Shown here: positions 8,397 through 16,686 of the stretch, piece by piece | Numbering within the stretch: the stretch's first letter is position 1 | Layout of the letters: each line of letters opens with the position of its first letter | Origin: Roseiflexus sp. | GTDB lineage: Bacteria > Chloroflexota > Chloroflexia > Chloroflexales > Roseiflexaceae | Reading direction: 5' to 3' | Length of the DNA: 64,000 bases | NCBI GenBank assembly: GCA_017743475.1 | Contig: JAGHYV010000004.1 | Coordinates: forward strand, 1-64,000 | Program-made: the position numbers and the translations under genes | Notes under the pieces: model-generated | Told to the model about the DNA's origin: nothing | Seen by the model: the letters and a program-made list of their open reading frames with translations, nothing else | Database searches by the model: none

Positions 8397-9540
8397 ATTC
8401 GCGCTTGAGAACGCCGCGAAAACGGTTGATGCGCAACGGATCGATATCAATCGTATGGGCGCGACCATCGAGAATCTCTTCGGCGATAAGCAGACCGGTG
8501 GCCGGTGCGTGCATAACGCCATGACCGCTAAACCCACTGGCATCGACATACCCTTCCAGTTCAGGATGCCGTCCCAGGATAGGCATGTGGTCCGGCGTAA
8601 TCTCATACGCACCTGCCCAGCAGAGTTTTTCCGCCAGACCGGCGCGCTCCAGGATCGGGAAGCGTCGCAACCCCGCTTCGAGAACAACATCGAGCCACTC
8701 CCAATCGACCGCCAGGTTATATCCCGGCAGTTCGGCATAGTTCGATTTGCCAAACAGCACATTCTCGTGTTCCTTGCGCATATAGAACCCCGTGCCTACA
8801 TCGACGGTCAGCGGAATAGGACCAGGGATCAGCGGGAATGGTTCTGTGACATAGACGCAGCGGCGGTACGGACGCACTGGAATATCCAGTCCAGCAAGCA
8901 TGCCGACCTCGCCGGCCCAGGGACCGGCAGCGTTAACTACAACCGGGCAGTTGACCACTCCAGCTGGCGTTTCGACGCCTGTCACATGATCCCCGACAAC
9001 CCGAATGCCAACAACGGGCGTGGCGCGCTCCAGACGCACACCCAGTTCACGCGCGCGGTTCAGATACCCAATGGCGATGCCGTGTGGATCGCAAAACCCA
9101 TCGTCGGGACCGAACGTAGCGCCGATCAGATCGTCGGTGCGCATGCCGGGGATGAACCGCGCGGCTTCTTCGGGTGCGAGAAGTTCGACACGCACGCCGA
9201 GACTGCGCTGCAATGCAACATTTGCACAATAGGTTTCCCAGTCAGCCTGATTGTTGATCAAGAAAAGATAGCCATTCTGTTGCAATCCGGCATGGCCGCC
9301 GACCTCTTCGTGAAAGCGTTTCAGGCGCTCGATGCTATAGATCGAGAGACGAATGTTGACCTCAGTGGAGAACTGATGGCGTACCCCTGCCACCGAGCGA
9401 GCGGTCGAGCCGCTGATCTCGGTCTCTTCTTTCTCCAGTATCACGACGTTGGTACACCCACGTACTGCCAGGTGGTACGCAATTGAAGCGCCAATGATCC
9501 CGGCACCAATAATCACAACATCAGCAGTTTGCGGTAGCAT
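8383..9540 (-). CDS. FAD-dependent oxidoreductase, sarcosine oxidase beta/DadA-like
   Basis: A 385-residue member of the D-amino-acid oxidase fold family. The N terminus carries the dinucleotide-binding motif VVIIGAGIIGASIAYHL ending in the acidic VILEKE, and the C-terminal part has ITPDHMPILGRHPELEGY and a GFSGHGVMHAPATGLLIAE flavin loop typical of sarcosine oxidase beta / glycine oxidase relatives. The substrate is probably a secondary or D-amine, but it cannot be fixed from sequence. It starts 24 bp after rarA on the same strand and may be cotranscribed. Its 3' end overlaps the plsY remnant by 14 bp. Confidence 0.88.
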   Translation of the reverse strand: MLPQTADVVIIGAGIIGASIAYHLAVRGCTNVVILEKEETEISGSTARSVAGVRHQFSTEVNIRLSIYSIERLKRFHEEVGGHAGLQQNGYLFLINNQADWETYCANVALQRSLGVRVELLAPEEAARFIPGMRTDDLIGATFGPDDGFCDPHGIAIGYLNRARELGVRLERATPVVGIRVVGDHVTGVETPAGVVNCPVVVNAAGPWAGEVGMLAGLDIPVRPYRRCVYVTEPFPLIPGPIPLTVDVGTGFYMRKEHENVLFGKSNYAELPGYNLAVDWEWLDVVLEAGLRRFPILERAGLAEKLCWAGAYEITPDHMPILGRHPELEGYVDASGFSGHGVMHAPATGLLIAEEILDGRAHTIDIDPLRINRFRGVLKRELNVI

Positions 9541-9564
9541 ATGTGTGTCTCACTGTCTCAGATA

Positions 9565-11091
9565 TTATTTTGATCGACGACGTAATGGCGGACGAGCGAC
9601 CTGAGATGCTTCGGCGGCATCGTCTGCCAAAATCTGCGGTTCTTCGCCAGCAAGCGCCTGCGGATCAATTGCTGGAAATGCGTTGCTCTTCAGCGTATCT
9701 GTGCTGCTGCGCGCACTTTCCATGACTCTCGACGCGCGCAGATCGGACGAGCGTGTATCACGCCAGGCGAGGCGCTCGCGCACCGTTGCTTCGAAGCCAC
9801 GCCCAGTTGGCTCATAGTAGCGTCTTCCCCGCAGGTTGGGTGGGAAGTGTTCCTGATCTACCCGTGCATCGTCGTCATTGTGCGCATACCGATAGCCACG
9901 CCCATACCCAAGCCCTTTCATCAATGGCGTGGGCGCATTGCGCAGATGGAGAGGCACCGGCTCATTGCGCGTTTCTGCTACGTCCTTCAACGCTGCTGCA
10001 TATGCGGTATAGATCGCATTGCTCTTTGGCGCCTGCGCCAGGTACACAACTGCCTGCGCCAGCGCTAGATCGCCTTCGGGTTGGCCCAGAAAATGAACCG
10101 CCTGCTGCGCCGCGATCGTCAACGGCAGGGCGTGCGGGTCAGCCAGACCAATATCTTCAACTGATATACGCACCAATCGTCGCGCAATATAGAGCGGATC
10201 CTCACCGCCGTCGAGCATACGACCAAGCCAGTAGAGCGCTGCATCGGGATCACTGTCACGGATGCTCTTATGAAGCGCGGAGATCGCATCGTAGTGCAGT
10301 TCGCCATTCTTATCGTACCGAACTGCACGACTCTGAAGCGCGTCACGAATATCCTCGACAGTAATCAGACGTTTTCCGCCGACACCAGGCGGCTTGGCAA
10401 GCGCTGCGACCTCCAGCGCGTTAAGCGCCGTGCGTGCGTCGCCATTCGACATATTGATCAGATAGCTGCGCGCATCAGCAGCGAGCAGCACATTGAGCGC
10501 GCCAAGCCCACGTTCCGTATCGGTCAACGCCCGATCAACGATGACGCCGATCTGCTCATCGGTCAGTGCTTCGAGAACAAATACCCGCGCGCGTGAGCGC
10601 AGTGCCGGGTTCACCTCGAACGACGGATTCTCGGTCGTCGCGCCGATCAGAATGAGCGTTCCGTCTTCAACATATGGCAGAATTGCATCCTGTTGCGCTT
10701 TGTTGAACCGATGAATCTCGTCGATAAACACAATGGTGCGCTGCTGGAACATGCCAAGACGATCCTGCGCTTCCTTCACCACCCGTCGCAGGTCGGCAAC
10801 CCCAGCAGAGACGGCGGAGAGTTGCTCAAAGTGGGCATGGGTCGTATCGGCGATAATTCGCGCCAGTGTCGTCTTACCGGAGCCAGGTGGTCCCCAAAGA
10901 ATGATCGAAAAGAGCGCATCGTTGCTAATGGCGCGCCGCAGTACCTTCCCCTCGCCGATAATATGATCCTGCCCGACAAATTCATCGAGAGTGCGCGGAC
11001 GCATGCGCGCGGCGAGCGGCGCCTGTCGGTTCAACGCCTCTTCACGCTGCGTGTCGAACAGAGTTTTCTGGTTTCTGGGCATCGAGAACAA
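9565..11091 (-). CDS. rarA: Replication-associated recombination protein A (MgsA/WRNIP1 family AAA+ ATPase)
   Basis: RarA acts at stalled replication forks. The N-terminal half has clamp-loader-like AAA+ signatures: Walker [12 protein letters not shown], Walker [15 protein letters not shown], and sensor 1 [13 protein letters not shown] with an arginine finger segment LRSRARVF. The C-terminal tetramerisation domain includes [21 protein letters not shown], close to the family YkYpHdyp..v.Q.YLP pattern. At 508 residues it is about 60 longer than usual because of a polar C-terminal tail ending PPLRRRSK, a feature I cannot explain. Start: ATG 11091, with ATG 11082 an alternative. It is followed by the oxidoreductase gene. 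Confidence 0.94.
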   Translation of the reverse strand: MFSMPRNQKTLFDTQREEALNRQAPLAARMRPRTLDEFVGQDHIIGEGKVLRRAISNDALFSIILWGPPGSGKTTLARIIADTTHAHFEQLSAVSAGVADLRRVVKEAQDRLGMFQQRTIVFIDEIHRFNKAQQDAILPYVEDGTLILIGATTENPSFEVNPALRSRARVFVLEALTDEQIGVIVDRALTDTERGLGALNVLLAADARSYLINMSNGDARTALNALEVAALAKPPGVGGKRLITVEDIRDALQSRAVRYDKNGELHYDAISALHKSIRDSDPDAALYWLGRMLDGGEDPLYIARRLVRISVEDIGLADPHALPLTIAAQQAVHFLGQPEGDLALAQAVVYLAQAPKSNAIYTAYAAALKDVAETRNEPVPLHLRNAPTPLMKGLGYGRGYRYAHNDDDARVDQEHFPPNLRGRRYYEPTGRGFEATVRERLAWRDTRSSDLRASRVMESARSSTDTLKSNAFPAIDPQALAGEEPQILADDAAEASQVARPPLRRRSK

Positions 11092-11680
11092 TGTGGGTGT
11101 TGTCTGTTCGGTTAGCGTGCATGATACCAGAAAACTGGCAGTCAGATCAGCCGAGCCTCCGGTACGCTGGCAAAGTATAGTCTTTCATGCTTGCACATCT
11201 CCCTCACTTCGATCCCGTGCTTGGGAGACGATGGAGATCACGCTGGCACTGCAGCGGCGCGATCATTGCCCGGAGTTGGGGCACGGCACGCCGTGCCCCG
11301 ATCTCGATGTCTCCGCTGTGGCGCGGCATGCCGTGCTTCGACCTCAATGTCTCCGCTGTGGCGCGGCATCAAGTTTTATGCGTTCGTCGAAATGACTATA
11401 TGTGCTGTGGCGCACTTCGCCGAACAGAAAATTGGCGGGCAGGTCATCCTTTCCTCTGGTACTTCGGAGCCAAAAGGGGCATATGCAAATGGGATGTTGG
11501 TGCTATTGCAGCAACCCTCACTATCGCGTATGCTTAGAAGCAGAAAAGGTACTGTCCAGAGGAAACATACCGGCTCCCTTCCATAGTACTCTTCCCGTTC
11601 ACTCCTCTGGTTCCTCCAAAATCCCTCTCGCTTCCTCTGGTGTACGAGCCGGGGCGCTGGACAGAAACCTGGGTCTAAAG
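11092..11680. other. Intergenic region between rarA and GlsB-like gene
   Basis: No gene was recognised on either strand; the open frames have no coherent composition. The region contains a 40-bp tandem duplication (listed separately), the palindrome GGCACGGCACGCCGTGCC near 11280, and several CCTCTGG words near 11454, 11604 and 11634. Confidence 0.5.
11291..11370 (+). repeat. 40-bp tandem duplication
   Basis: Two head-to-tail 40-bp copies, 11291-11330 and 11331-11370, share the block GTCTCCGCTGTGGCGCGGCAT and differ at a few positions near their 5' ends (CCGTGCCCCGATCTCGAT versus CCGTGCTTCGACCTCAAT). The preceding bases GGCACGGCACG look like the end of a third, partial copy. Confidence 0.85.
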
Positions 11681-11681
11681 A

Positions 11682-11711
11682 CGGAGGCAGGCGATACACC
11701 GCCTGCCTCCG
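11682..11711 (-). terminator. Terminator hairpin downstream of GlsB-like gene
   Basis: CGGAGGCAGGCG (11682-11693) and CGCCTGCCTCCG (11700-11711) make a perfect 12-bp GC-rich stem around a 6-base loop. On the minus strand it is followed by TCTTTAG, and it lies 18 bp past the stop of the minus-strand gene. Confidence 0.7.
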
Positions 11712-11729
11712 GTTCTTTAACCCAACCCA

Positions 11730-11993
11730 TCATCGGCGCCGTTGCCTGCGCGTGCGCCCGGTGATTGCTAAAAGCACAATTGCGCCAAGCACCGCCACAC
11801 CGAAACTGCGCACATCCCATCCAAAATTCGTCCCGCCAAATCCCAGCAGATCCATGATCAGGCCACCAACGAATGCGCCCAGAATGCCGATGATGATATT
11901 CATCAGGCATCCCTGCCGTTCTTCGACGCCGACCAGCAGACTTGCCACCCAACCCACCAGTGCGCCGAATATGATCCATGATATCGGTCCCAT
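11730..11993 (-). CDS. GlsB/YeaQ/YmgE family stress-associated membrane protein
   Basis: An 87-residue protein with three hydrophobic segments. The pattern WIIFGALVGWVASLL, then GCLMNIIIGILGAFVGGLI, then FGVAVLGAIVLLAI followed by a basic RRQRRR tail, is typical of the transglycosylase-associated / GlsB family. Members are linked to general stress responses, but their biochemical activity is not established. The ATG at 11993 is chosen because the family N terminus MGPISWIIFG starts there and GGAAAGGAAG precedes it. It is divergent from the hydrolase gene starting at 12067. Confidence 0.88.
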   Translation of the reverse strand: MGPISWIIFGALVGWVASLLVGVEERQGCLMNIIIGILGAFVGGLIMDLLGFGGTNFGWDVRSFGVAVLGAIVLLAITGRTRRQRRR

Positions 11994-12044
11994 TACGTCG
12001 CTTCCTTTCCGATTTGAAACAGGGCACGCTTCGCCCGTGTGGTA

Positions 12045-12053
12045 TGCTATACT
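12045..12053 (+). promoter_or_regulatory. Extended -10 promoter of histone-deacetylase-family gene
   Basis: TGCTATACT at 12045-12053 fits an extended -10 (TGn-TATACT). There is no -35 at proper spacing; TTGAAA at 12014 is 28 bp away. The predicted start would leave a leader of only a few bases before the ATG at 12067 or 12073. Confidence 0.4.
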
Positions 12054-12066
12054 TCGCTGCCAGGAC

Positions 12067-13113
12067 ATGCGTATGATCGTTGTTGCATCCGACACCCACC
12101 TTCAGCACAATCCGCCGCACGAGTTTCTCGATGGCGCGCTGGTTCCGATCTTTGAGACTCCTGCGCGCGTTGCGATTATTCGTGCTGCGCTCGAGCGCGC
12201 TGCCATCGGACCAGTCGTTGCGCCACGATCGTTCGGGATCGAACCGGTGCGCGCCGTTCACGACGATGGATATCTGACCTATCTTGAGACGATCTACGAC
12301 CGCTGGGTTGTTGCGGGCGGTGCGCCTGAGGCCGTCATTCCTGGCACACTGGCGGTGCGCTGGATGACCCGACCGCACACTCATCCGCTTGCTGCCCCGG
12401 GGTATTATACGTTTGATACGTGTGCGCCAATTGTGGCAGGAACCTATGCAGCCGCGCGCGCTGCGGCAGATATTGCGCTCACTGGCGCTGATCGGTTGCT
12501 GGCAGGAGAACGTTACGTGTATGCGCTCTGCCGCCCACCGGGACATCACGCCGGGCGCGATCTCTGTGGTGGGTACTGTTTTCTGAACAATGCTGCGATT
12601 GCTGCCGAATATCTCATCCGCAACGCTGCAGGTGCGACCTGCGCGATCCTCGATATTGATCTTCACCACGGCAATGGCACCCAGCAGATTTTCTACGAAC
12701 GCAACGATGTGCTGTTCGTGTCGATCCATGCCTCGCCGGACTACCAGTACCCCTTTTTTATGGGCTATGCTAACGAGTGTGGTGCAGGCCCAGGAGAGGG
12801 ATATAATCTGAACCTGCCACTGGCAGCTGGCGTAGGTGACCGTGAGTATCTGCTAGTCCTCGACCAGGCGTTGCGCGCAATTGCGGATTTTGCGCCACGT
12901 TTCCTGGTGATCTCGGCAGGGTTCGATACCTTTGCGGGCGATCCGGTCGCCGGGCATGGCAGCGGCTTTGCGCTCAGCGCGGCGGTGTACCCACAGATCG
13001 GTCGCCACATCGCTGCGCTCAATCTGCCAACGCTGGTCGTTCAGGAGGGAGGGTACGCTATCGAATCGCTCGGCGACAACGTCGTCGGTCTGTTGCAAGG
13101 TCTTGAGGAGTGA
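12067..13113 (+). CDS. Histone deacetylase family / acetylpolyamine amidohydrolase-like protein
   Basis: A zinc hydrolase of 348 residues likely to deacetylate small acetylated amines (polyamines) or protein lysines. Visible active-site elements are RPPGHHAG (catalytic histidine pair), [15 protein letters not shown], the metal motif [42 protein letters not shown] with the loop typical of acetylpolyamine amidohydrolases, and [14 protein letters not shown] start at ATG 12067 (12073 is an alternative); upstream in-frame sequence overlaps the divergent GlsB-like gene and is not homologous. Its stop overlaps the possible GTG start of tdk, suggesting translational coupling. Polyamine versus protein specificity is not resolved. 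Confidence 0.92.
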   Translation: MRMIVVASDTHLQHNPPHEFLDGALVPIFETPARVAIIRAALERAAIGPVVAPRSFGIEPVRAVHDDGYLTYLETIYDRWVVAGGAPEAVIPGTLAVRWMTRPHTHPLAAPGYYTFDTCAPIVAGTYAAARAAADIALTGADRLLAGERYVYALCRPPGHHAGRDLCGGYCFLNNAAIAAEYLIRNAAGATCAILDIDLHHGNGTQQIFYERNDVLFVSIHASPDYQYPFFMGYANECGAGPGEGYNLNLPLAAGVGDREYLLVLDQALRAIADFAPRFLVISAGFDTFAGDPVAGHGSGFALSAAVYPQIGRHIAALNLPTLVVQEGGYAIESLGDNVVGLLQGLEE

Positions 13114-13700
13114 TCCGTATGACACGCCTGTTGGGAGGTCGCATCGAGGTGATCTGCGGCTGTATGTTCAGCGGCAAGACTGAAGAACTGATCCGCCGTC
13201 TCAATCATGTTCGGCTTGCACGTCAGCGTCTGATTGCCTTTACGCCACGCCGCGATACGCGCTATCGGCTCGGCAGCCTAGTGAGTCACAATGGTCTCTC
13301 AATTGAAGCGCGCGTGATCGACTCGATCCGCGATATTCCGGCGCACCTTGATACCGATGTCGATGTGGTGGCGGTCGATGAATTACACCTGCTTGATGAT
13401 CCGCCCGATGCGGCACGCGAGGTATGCCAGGAACTGGCAGACCGCGGCCTGCGAGTGATCGTCGCCGGGTTAGATCAGGACTTTCGCGCGCAGCCGTTCC
13501 AGGCAATGGCGCAGTTGATGGCAGTGGCGGAACAAGTCGATAAATTGTACGCAATCTGCGTGCGGTGCGGCGCCTATGCGACCCGTTCACAACGCCTGAT
13601 CGACGGCAAACCGGCGCCTGCCGACGCGCCGACGATTGTGGTCGGCGGTCAGGAACTGTATGAAGCGCGCTGCCGCGCCTGCTATGAACCGGCGCAGTAG
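13110..13700 (+). CDS. tdk: Thymidine kinase
   Basis: Phosphorylates thymidine to dTMP in the pyrimidine salvage pathway. The 196-residue product has the type II family length. Features are the P-loop [15 protein letters not shown], the Walker B-like [11 protein letters not shown], the lasso region with DQDFRAQPF, and the structural zinc cysteines in CVRCG and CRACYEP. Two starts are possible: GTG 13110, which overlaps the upstream stop by 4 bp, or ATG 13119 ([11 protein letters not shown]). The second matches the family start better. Confidence 0.95.
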   Translation: MIRMTRLLGGRIEVICGCMFSGKTEELIRRLNHVRLARQRLIAFTPRRDTRYRLGSLVSHNGLSIEARVIDSIRDIPAHLDTDVDVVAVDELHLLDDPPDAAREVCQELADRGLRVIVAGLDQDFRAQPFQAMAQLMAVAEQVDKLYAICVRCGAYATRSQRLIDGKPAPADAPTIVVGGQELYEARCRACYEPAQ

Positions 13701-13702
13701 AT

Positions 13703-13800
13703 CACCGCAAAAATACACCGCAGAGACGCCGAGAGCGCAGAGAACTCCAAAAACCAGGCGAGCATGATGCGCGGTGAAGAGTACGTTTTAGCAAACCAAT
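13703..13800 (+). repeat. Dispersed ACCGCAGAG..GAGAGCGCAGAGAA repeat
   Basis: ATCACCGCAAAAATACACCGCAGAGACGC is followed by GAGAGCGCAGAGAACTCC. Related sequence occurs at about 54710-54850, where CCACCGCAAAAAGG, ATTACCGCAGAGGCGCAG and an inverted copy TTCTCTGTGCTCTCCGCAT are present. It is non-coding and lies after tdk. Confidence 0.6.
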
Positions 13801-13881
13801 CTTTCTCTCTGCAGTAAAATATTTGTGGCGGTCTCAATGTATACTATTACTATATCTCAGCCCCGGCGCTTGCTTTTGCGA

Positions 13882-13981
13882 TGTGTGCGTCGGGCATCCC
13901 ATCGCTGACCGCTATCGACTATCGCCTATCGGCTGTCCTGCGAGAGTGTGCAGTGTGTGCGTCGGGCATCCCATCGCTGAC
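13882..13981 (+). repeat. 28-bp direct repeat upstream of manA
   Basis: An identical 28-bp sequence beginning TGTGTGCGTCGGGCATCCCA occurs at 13882-13909 and 13954-13981, giving a 72-bp period. Between them lies the low-complexity CTATCGACTATCGCCTATCGG, whose complement resembles GATAGTCGATAACTGATAG near 3832. The second copy ends 21 bp before the proposed manA start. Confidence 0.8.
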
Positions 13982-14002
13982 TGGTATTCAGAAGGTGCTG
14001 CT

Positions 14003-15064
14003 GTGTCACAAACCCACCTGTATCCGCTCATTACCCGTCCTCGCTTTGCGCATCCGATCTGGGGCGGAACATTCCTTGCCGACTGGCTCGCCCTGCCGCC
14101 GCCACGCCCCGAACGCTTGGGTGAGATCTGGCTGGTGTACGATACGAATCCGATCATCGACGGACCGCTGGCGGGAAGGACGCTGGCACAGGTGACCAAC
14201 ACCTTTGGTGCAGCGCTGGTCGGCGAACGCACCATAGCCAGGTATGGCGCCGATTTTCCGCTGCTTGCCAAGTTTATCGACGCGGCGGATCGCCTCTCCA
14301 TTCAGGTGCATCCTGATGATGCCTATGCGCACACATACGAAGCCGCCTCCGGTTTCCATGGCAAAACCGAAGCCTGGCACATCCTGCATGCCACGCCGGG
14401 AGCCGATGTTGTGTACGGTCTGGCGCGTCGCAGCAACCGCGCGGAACTTGCTGCCGCGATTGCTGCCGGAGAACTGGAGCCGTTGCTGCACCGACTGCCG
14501 GTTGCGCCTGGCGATACCATCTTCGTGCCAGCAGGGACGCTGCACGCAATCAACGCCGGAATCGTGCTGTTCGAAATTCAGCAAAAGTCGGATCTTACGT
14601 ACCGTGTATACGATTATGGGCGAATCGACGTCACAACGGGTCAACCGCGTGCATTGCACATCGACAAAGCGCTCGACGTGACCGACTATGCGCCTGCGCC
14701 GCGCGGCGTTGTGCCGCCATTGTCGCTGGCAGAAGGGCGCGACCTGCTGGTGGCGTGCGCTTCCTTCGCGCTCGAACGCCTGACGATTGCCGCACCGGTC
14801 GAGTACCCAGTCGATCCGGCGACGTTCGAGATTCTGACGGTCATCGAGGGGTCAGCGACGCTACGCTGGAATAGCAGCGCCCGCGCTTTGCAATGCGGCG
14901 AGTCAGTTGTCATCCCGGCGTGTCTGGATGGATACACCCTCTTGCCGACGGATGAGGCGCGGATACTGCGGGCGTACGTGCCAGACCTGGATGTGCTACG
15001 ATACGAATTTGCGCAGCGCGGCGTGGACGCAGGGCGAGTGGCACAGACGGTGGTTGAATGTTGA
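14003..15064 (+). CDS. manA: Mannose-6-phosphate isomerase, class I
   Basis: A zinc-dependent aldose-ketose isomerase that links fructose 6-phosphate to mannose 6-phosphate for glycan synthesis. The 353-residue product shows the type I signatures: PIWGGTFLADWL, the metal motif IQVHPDDAYA, the glutamate in GKTEAWHIL, and a cupin strand IFVPAGTLHAI with the third histidine. I use the GTG at 14003 (VSQTHLYPLITRPRF), which has AAGGTG upstream; the in-frame extension back to 13823 runs through the 28-bp direct repeats and is not homologous. It has no operon partner. It could supply mannose phosphate for the glycosyltransferase at 61.2 kb, though that link is only inferred. Confidence 0.93.
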   Translation: MSQTHLYPLITRPRFAHPIWGGTFLADWLALPPPRPERLGEIWLVYDTNPIIDGPLAGRTLAQVTNTFGAALVGERTIARYGADFPLLAKFIDAADRLSIQVHPDDAYAHTYEAASGFHGKTEAWHILHATPGADVVYGLARRSNRAELAAAIAAGELEPLLHRLPVAPGDTIFVPAGTLHAINAGIVLFEIQQKSDLTYRVYDYGRIDVTTGQPRALHIDKALDVTDYAPAPRGVVPPLSLAEGRDLLVACASFALERLTIAAPVEYPVDPATFEILTVIEGSATLRWNSSARALQCGESVVIPACLDGYTLLPTDEARILRAYVPDLDVLRYEFAQRGVDAGRVAQTVVEC

Positions 15065-15180
15065 AGAGGCGAGAGGCGACGGAGGGGTGCAGCGCTGCTG
15101 CGCCTGTACAGGGGGGCGGCGGCAGGGTGCAGGACGTGCAGCAGCGGGGCGATGGGTGTGCGAGGCAAGAGGCAAGGGGT

Positions 15181-15397
15181 GAGGGTTGAAGGTTGAAGGT
15201 TTGAAGCGTTGAGGGTTGAAGGTTGAAGGTTGAAGGTTGGAGCGTTGAGGGTTGAAGGTTGAAGGTTGAAGGTTGAGGGTTGTACGTGGAGCGGGTTCCA
15301 GGTTCCATCAAGCAATCTAACCCCTAATCCGGTTCTCGGTTCTTGGTTCTTGATTCTCGGTTCTCAGTTCTCGGTTCTCGGTTCTTAGTTCTCAGTT
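15181..15397 (+). repeat. Composite low-complexity repeat: GGTTGAAGG array then GGTTCTNGG array
   Basis: The first part, 15181-15290, is built from 7- to 9-bp words such as GGTTGAAGG, GGGTTGA and GCGTTGA, including GTTGGAGCGTTGAGGGTTGA. The second part, 15331-15397, is built from GGTTCTCGGTTCTTGG-type words. The gene start at 15408 follows within 11 bp. The same two-part order and orientation relative to a gene occurs at 39713-40012 on the minus strand. Confidence 0.85.
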
Positions 15398-15407
15398 CAA
15401 TACACCA

Positions 15408-16376
15408 ATGCTCGTTGAAGATTTCATCAATCGGAGAAAAGCATCATGGGAACGCCTGAGCGCGATTGTCGAACGTTCGCGGCGCGGCGGTCTGGCAGCG
15501 CTCGACAATGAAGAGATCGCCGAATTAGGACGCCTGTACCGCAGCGCAACGTCGGATCTTGCGGTTGCACGCCGCGATTTTTCAGGACATCGTGTGGTGG
15601 ATTACCTTAACGGTCTGGTGGCGCGCGCCCATGCGGAAGTGTATCAGCGACGCGCGGATCGCAGCAGCGGTCTGGTGCGCTATTTCGCCGCCGATCTGCC
15701 ACGCACGTTCCGGGAAACGTGGGTTTACTCGCTTGCGTCGCTGTTGATGTTTCTGATACCGGCGCTGATCGGCTTTTTTGTCACCTGGAACGATCCACCT
15801 TCCGGATCATTGCTGGTTCCCAGTGTCGAAGAAGTCATCAACGACATTCGTGCCGGGCGCGAGTGGTGGAAGTCGATCAACGACGACGGGCGCGCTGCAT
15901 CGGCAGCGCTGATCACTACCAATAACATCCGTGTGGCCGTCCTGGCGTTTGCTGGAGGGGTGCTGCTCGGTGTGCTCACGTTGTTCGTGCTGGCGCAGAA
16001 TGGATTGATCCTTGGAGTTGTGGCAGGAGCGGCGCAGGCATACGGGTTCAGCAGCAATCTGTGGGGATTCGTTGCAGCGCACAGTGTGATCGAACTGAGC
16101 GTGATTATCATTGCAGGCGGAGCAGGATTGCAACTCGGTTGGGCGGTTGCCCGTCCGGGATTGATCACCCGGCGCGCGGCGCTCGTACTGGCAGCGCGCC
16201 GGGCGGTGCGTCTGATACTCGGTTGTGCGCTCCTGTTAGTCGTCGCAGGTGTGATCGAGGGGTTCATCTCACCATCGGATTTGCCACTGACTGTCAAACT
16301 GGCGGTTGCGGTTCTCAGTGGTGTGGCACTGTACGCATACCTCCTGCTGGCAGGACGGGAGCGCACAAGAGGTTAG
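15408..16376 (+). CDS. SpoIIM-like (stage II sporulation protein M family) integral membrane protein
   Basis: A 322-residue polytopic protein. The cytoplasmic N-terminal third contains DFINRRKASWERLSAIVER and LGRLYRSATSDLAVAR, characteristic of the SpoIIM/DUF95 family found widely in non-sporulating bacteria. About five hydrophobic segments follow, including LASLLMFLIPALIGFFV, RVAVLAFAGGVLLGVLTLFVL and a C-terminal LAVAVLSGVALYAYLLL. Its function here is unknown. The start ATG lies 11 bp after a low-complexity repeat array that replaces the usual leader, and no Shine-Dalgarno is visible. Its stop overlaps the end of a convergent STAS remnant. Confidence 0.85.
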   Translation: MLVEDFINRRKASWERLSAIVERSRRGGLAALDNEEIAELGRLYRSATSDLAVARRDFSGHRVVDYLNGLVARAHAEVYQRRADRSSGLVRYFAADLPRTFRETWVYSLASLLMFLIPALIGFFVTWNDPPSGSLLVPSVEEVINDIRAGREWWKSINDDGRAASAALITTNNIRVAVLAFAGGVLLGVLTLFVLAQNGLILGVVAGAAQAYGFSSNLWGFVAAHSVIELSVIIIAGGAGLQLGWAVARPGLITRRAALVLAARRAVRLILGCALLLVVAGVIEGFISPSDLPLTVKLAVAVLSGVALYAYLLLAGRERTRG

Positions 16377-16600
16377 CGTTTGTTGTCCTTTTGCCGGAAG
16401 GTATCGTGGTCCAGCGCCAGGTGCACGCCAGTCCGGAGCGAACCGGTGGTGCGGATGCCCCTCCAGACTGACCCCCAACTGCACCAGCGTCTGCGCCACC
16501 TGCGGCTTGATGCCGGTCAGAATCACCTGCGTCTCCAGCAGTCGCACCTCCTGCGCGGCGTGCACCAGCGCATTGGCAACCTGCGTATCGACCACGTCAT
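16373..16600 (-). pseudogene. Truncated, frameshifted STAS-domain gene remnant (RsbR-type)
   Basis: On the minus strand the frame starting near 16600 reads VVDTQVANALVHAAQEVRLL, then VILTGIKPQVAQTLVQLGVSL, which is the C-terminal half of an RsbR-type STAS domain. A +1 shift at about 16460 restores the expected continuation GIRTTGSLRTGVHLALD and a tail ending DNKR before a TAA at 16373-16375. The N-terminal half of the domain and any sensor region are missing. Two independent lesions (5' truncation and frameshift) mark it as a pseudogene. Confidence 0.75.
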
Positions 16601-16686
16601 ACGACTGGCTGCAATGGTTTCACTCTTGCGAATAACGTAGTATTATTCTCTGAGCACCACGAGCACCGGTGAAGGGAGCAACCTGT

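Noticed and set aside
8224..9486. Plus-strand open frame of 420 codons
   Set aside because: It is mostly antisense to the FAD oxidoreductase gene; only its first part is meaningful, as the C-terminal section of the plsY remnant.
11599..12729. Minus-strand open frame of 376 codons
   Set aside because: It is antisense to the histone-deacetylase-family gene and covers the divergent GlsB-like gene in another frame; no domain resemblance.
15181..15397. Possible CRISPR array
   Set aside because: The words are 7-16 bp and run head-to-tail with no unique spacers of constant length, and no cas genes are in the window.
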